Source of the DNA: Phoronis ovalis
Taxonomy: Eukaryota; Phoronida; Phoronidae
Direction: 5' to 3'
Assembly (NCBI GenBank): GCA_028565635.1
Contig: JAOXYB010054512.1
Span: 1-11,307, forward strand
DNA length: 11,307 nucleotides
Positions 1 to 11,307 of the stretch are shown in pieces. A program made the translations under genes and the position numbers. The notes under the pieces are model-generated. The model did no database searches, was not told where the DNA came from, and saw only the letters and a list, made by a program, of their open reading frames with translations. The first letter of the stretch is position 1. The number at the start of each line of letters is the position of its first letter.

Positions 1-526
1 CAGTTACTTACTTACGAAGGAGTAACTGGTTTACCTGCACGTCTGTACTGTCACTGAACCATTTATTACAGATGTAGAGATCTGACAGTTACTTACTTAC
101 GAAGGAGCAACTGGTTTACCTGCACATCTATACTGTCACTGAACCATTTATTACAGATGTAGAAATCTGACAGTTACTTACTTACGAAGGAGTAACTGGT
201 TTACCTGCACGTCTGTATTGTCACGGAACCATTTATTACAGATGTAGAGATCTGACAGTTACTTACTTACGAAGGAGTAATTGGTTTACCTGCACGTCTG
301 TACTGTCACTGAACCATTTATTACAGATGTAGAGATCTGACAGTTACTTACTTACGAAGAAGTAACTGGTTTACCTGCACGTCTGTACTGTCACTGAACC
401 ATTTAATTTATTACAGATGTAGAGATCTGATAGTTACTTACTTACGAAGGAGTAACTGGTTTACAAGAACGTCTGTACTGTCACTGAACCATTTATTACA
501 GATGTAGAGAACTGAAAGTTACTTAC

Positions 527-528
<2 letters not shown>
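1..528. repeat. 85-bp tandem repeat array (six units plus a partial seventh)
   Basis: Units start at 1, 86, 171, 256, 341, 431 and 516. Spacing is exactly 85 bp except for one 90-bp unit, where ATTTA is duplicated near 403-407. Units differ at only a few bases; 431-515 is the most divergent. The array probably continues beyond position 1, since the window begins exactly at a unit start. Read on the minus strand, each unit contains GTAAGTAAC, then a pyrimidine-AG acceptor-like CTGTCAG, then TCTACATCTG, TAA and AATAAA. The last partial unit overlaps the donor of exon 14. It lies in the intron or 3' region of the gene. Confidence 0.95.
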
Positions 529-11259
<10,731 letters not shown>

Positions 11260-11307
11260 CTGTAATTGCACACGCCAGTTAGGAAATGGACTTCGTATGT
11301 TTAGATA

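Noticed and set aside
512-526. A 15-bp intron (GTAAGTAACTTTCAG) directly after exon 14
   Set aside because: Far too short to be spliced; it is just the unit edge of the tandem array.

Overview
The window looks like intron-rich, AT-rich eukaryotic DNA, most probably from a marine invertebrate (a mollusc is my best guess). The evidence is one gene split into many short exons with GT/AG borders, tandem repeats, a Helitron-like element and inverted-repeat transposons. Nothing points to bacteria: there are no long open frames and no operon layout. The species assignment is inference only.

One gene fills the window on the minus strand. I reconstructed 14 coding exons, from 11259 down to 527, and all their splice phases agree. 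Together they give 2295 nt, about 765 residues, with no in-frame stop. The 5' exons lie beyond position 11307 and the 3' exons probably beyond position 1. The product is a two-enzyme fusion. The first five exons (11259-8522) encode the C-terminal part of a GMC-family flavin oxidoreductase of the cholesterol-oxidase type (HPLGG, VVDGS and GINP motifs). Exons 6-8 (7672-6500) encode a connecting region of about 200 residues. Exons 9-14 (6264-527) encode an alpha/beta-hydrolase (lipase-like) domain with an HG oxyanion motif and an AHCMGS nucleophile elbow, in which Cys stands where Ser is usual. Residue numbers below count from the first complete codon in the window.

Region by region: 1-528 is an 85-bp tandem array abutting, and overlapping the donor of, the last visible exon. 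527-3695 holds the hydrolase exons with long empty introns. The large intron 3696-6136 carries two partial copies of a long-TIR element in head-on orientation, plus an inverted duplicate of exon 6 on the opposite strand. 6137-8692 holds exons 9 back to 5, with a complete long-TIR element at 7926-8462 in the intron between exons 5 and 6. A Helitron-like element occupies 8960-9247, ending 17 bp from the exon 4 border. 9265-11259 holds exons 4 to 1.

The most notable points are the oxidoreductase-hydrolase fusion, the Cys nucleophile, the antisense exon copy (which lets the pre-mRNA form a hairpin of about 570-585 bp arms around exons 7-9), and the tandem array whose every unit carries splice-site-like sequence, an in-frame stop and AATAAA.
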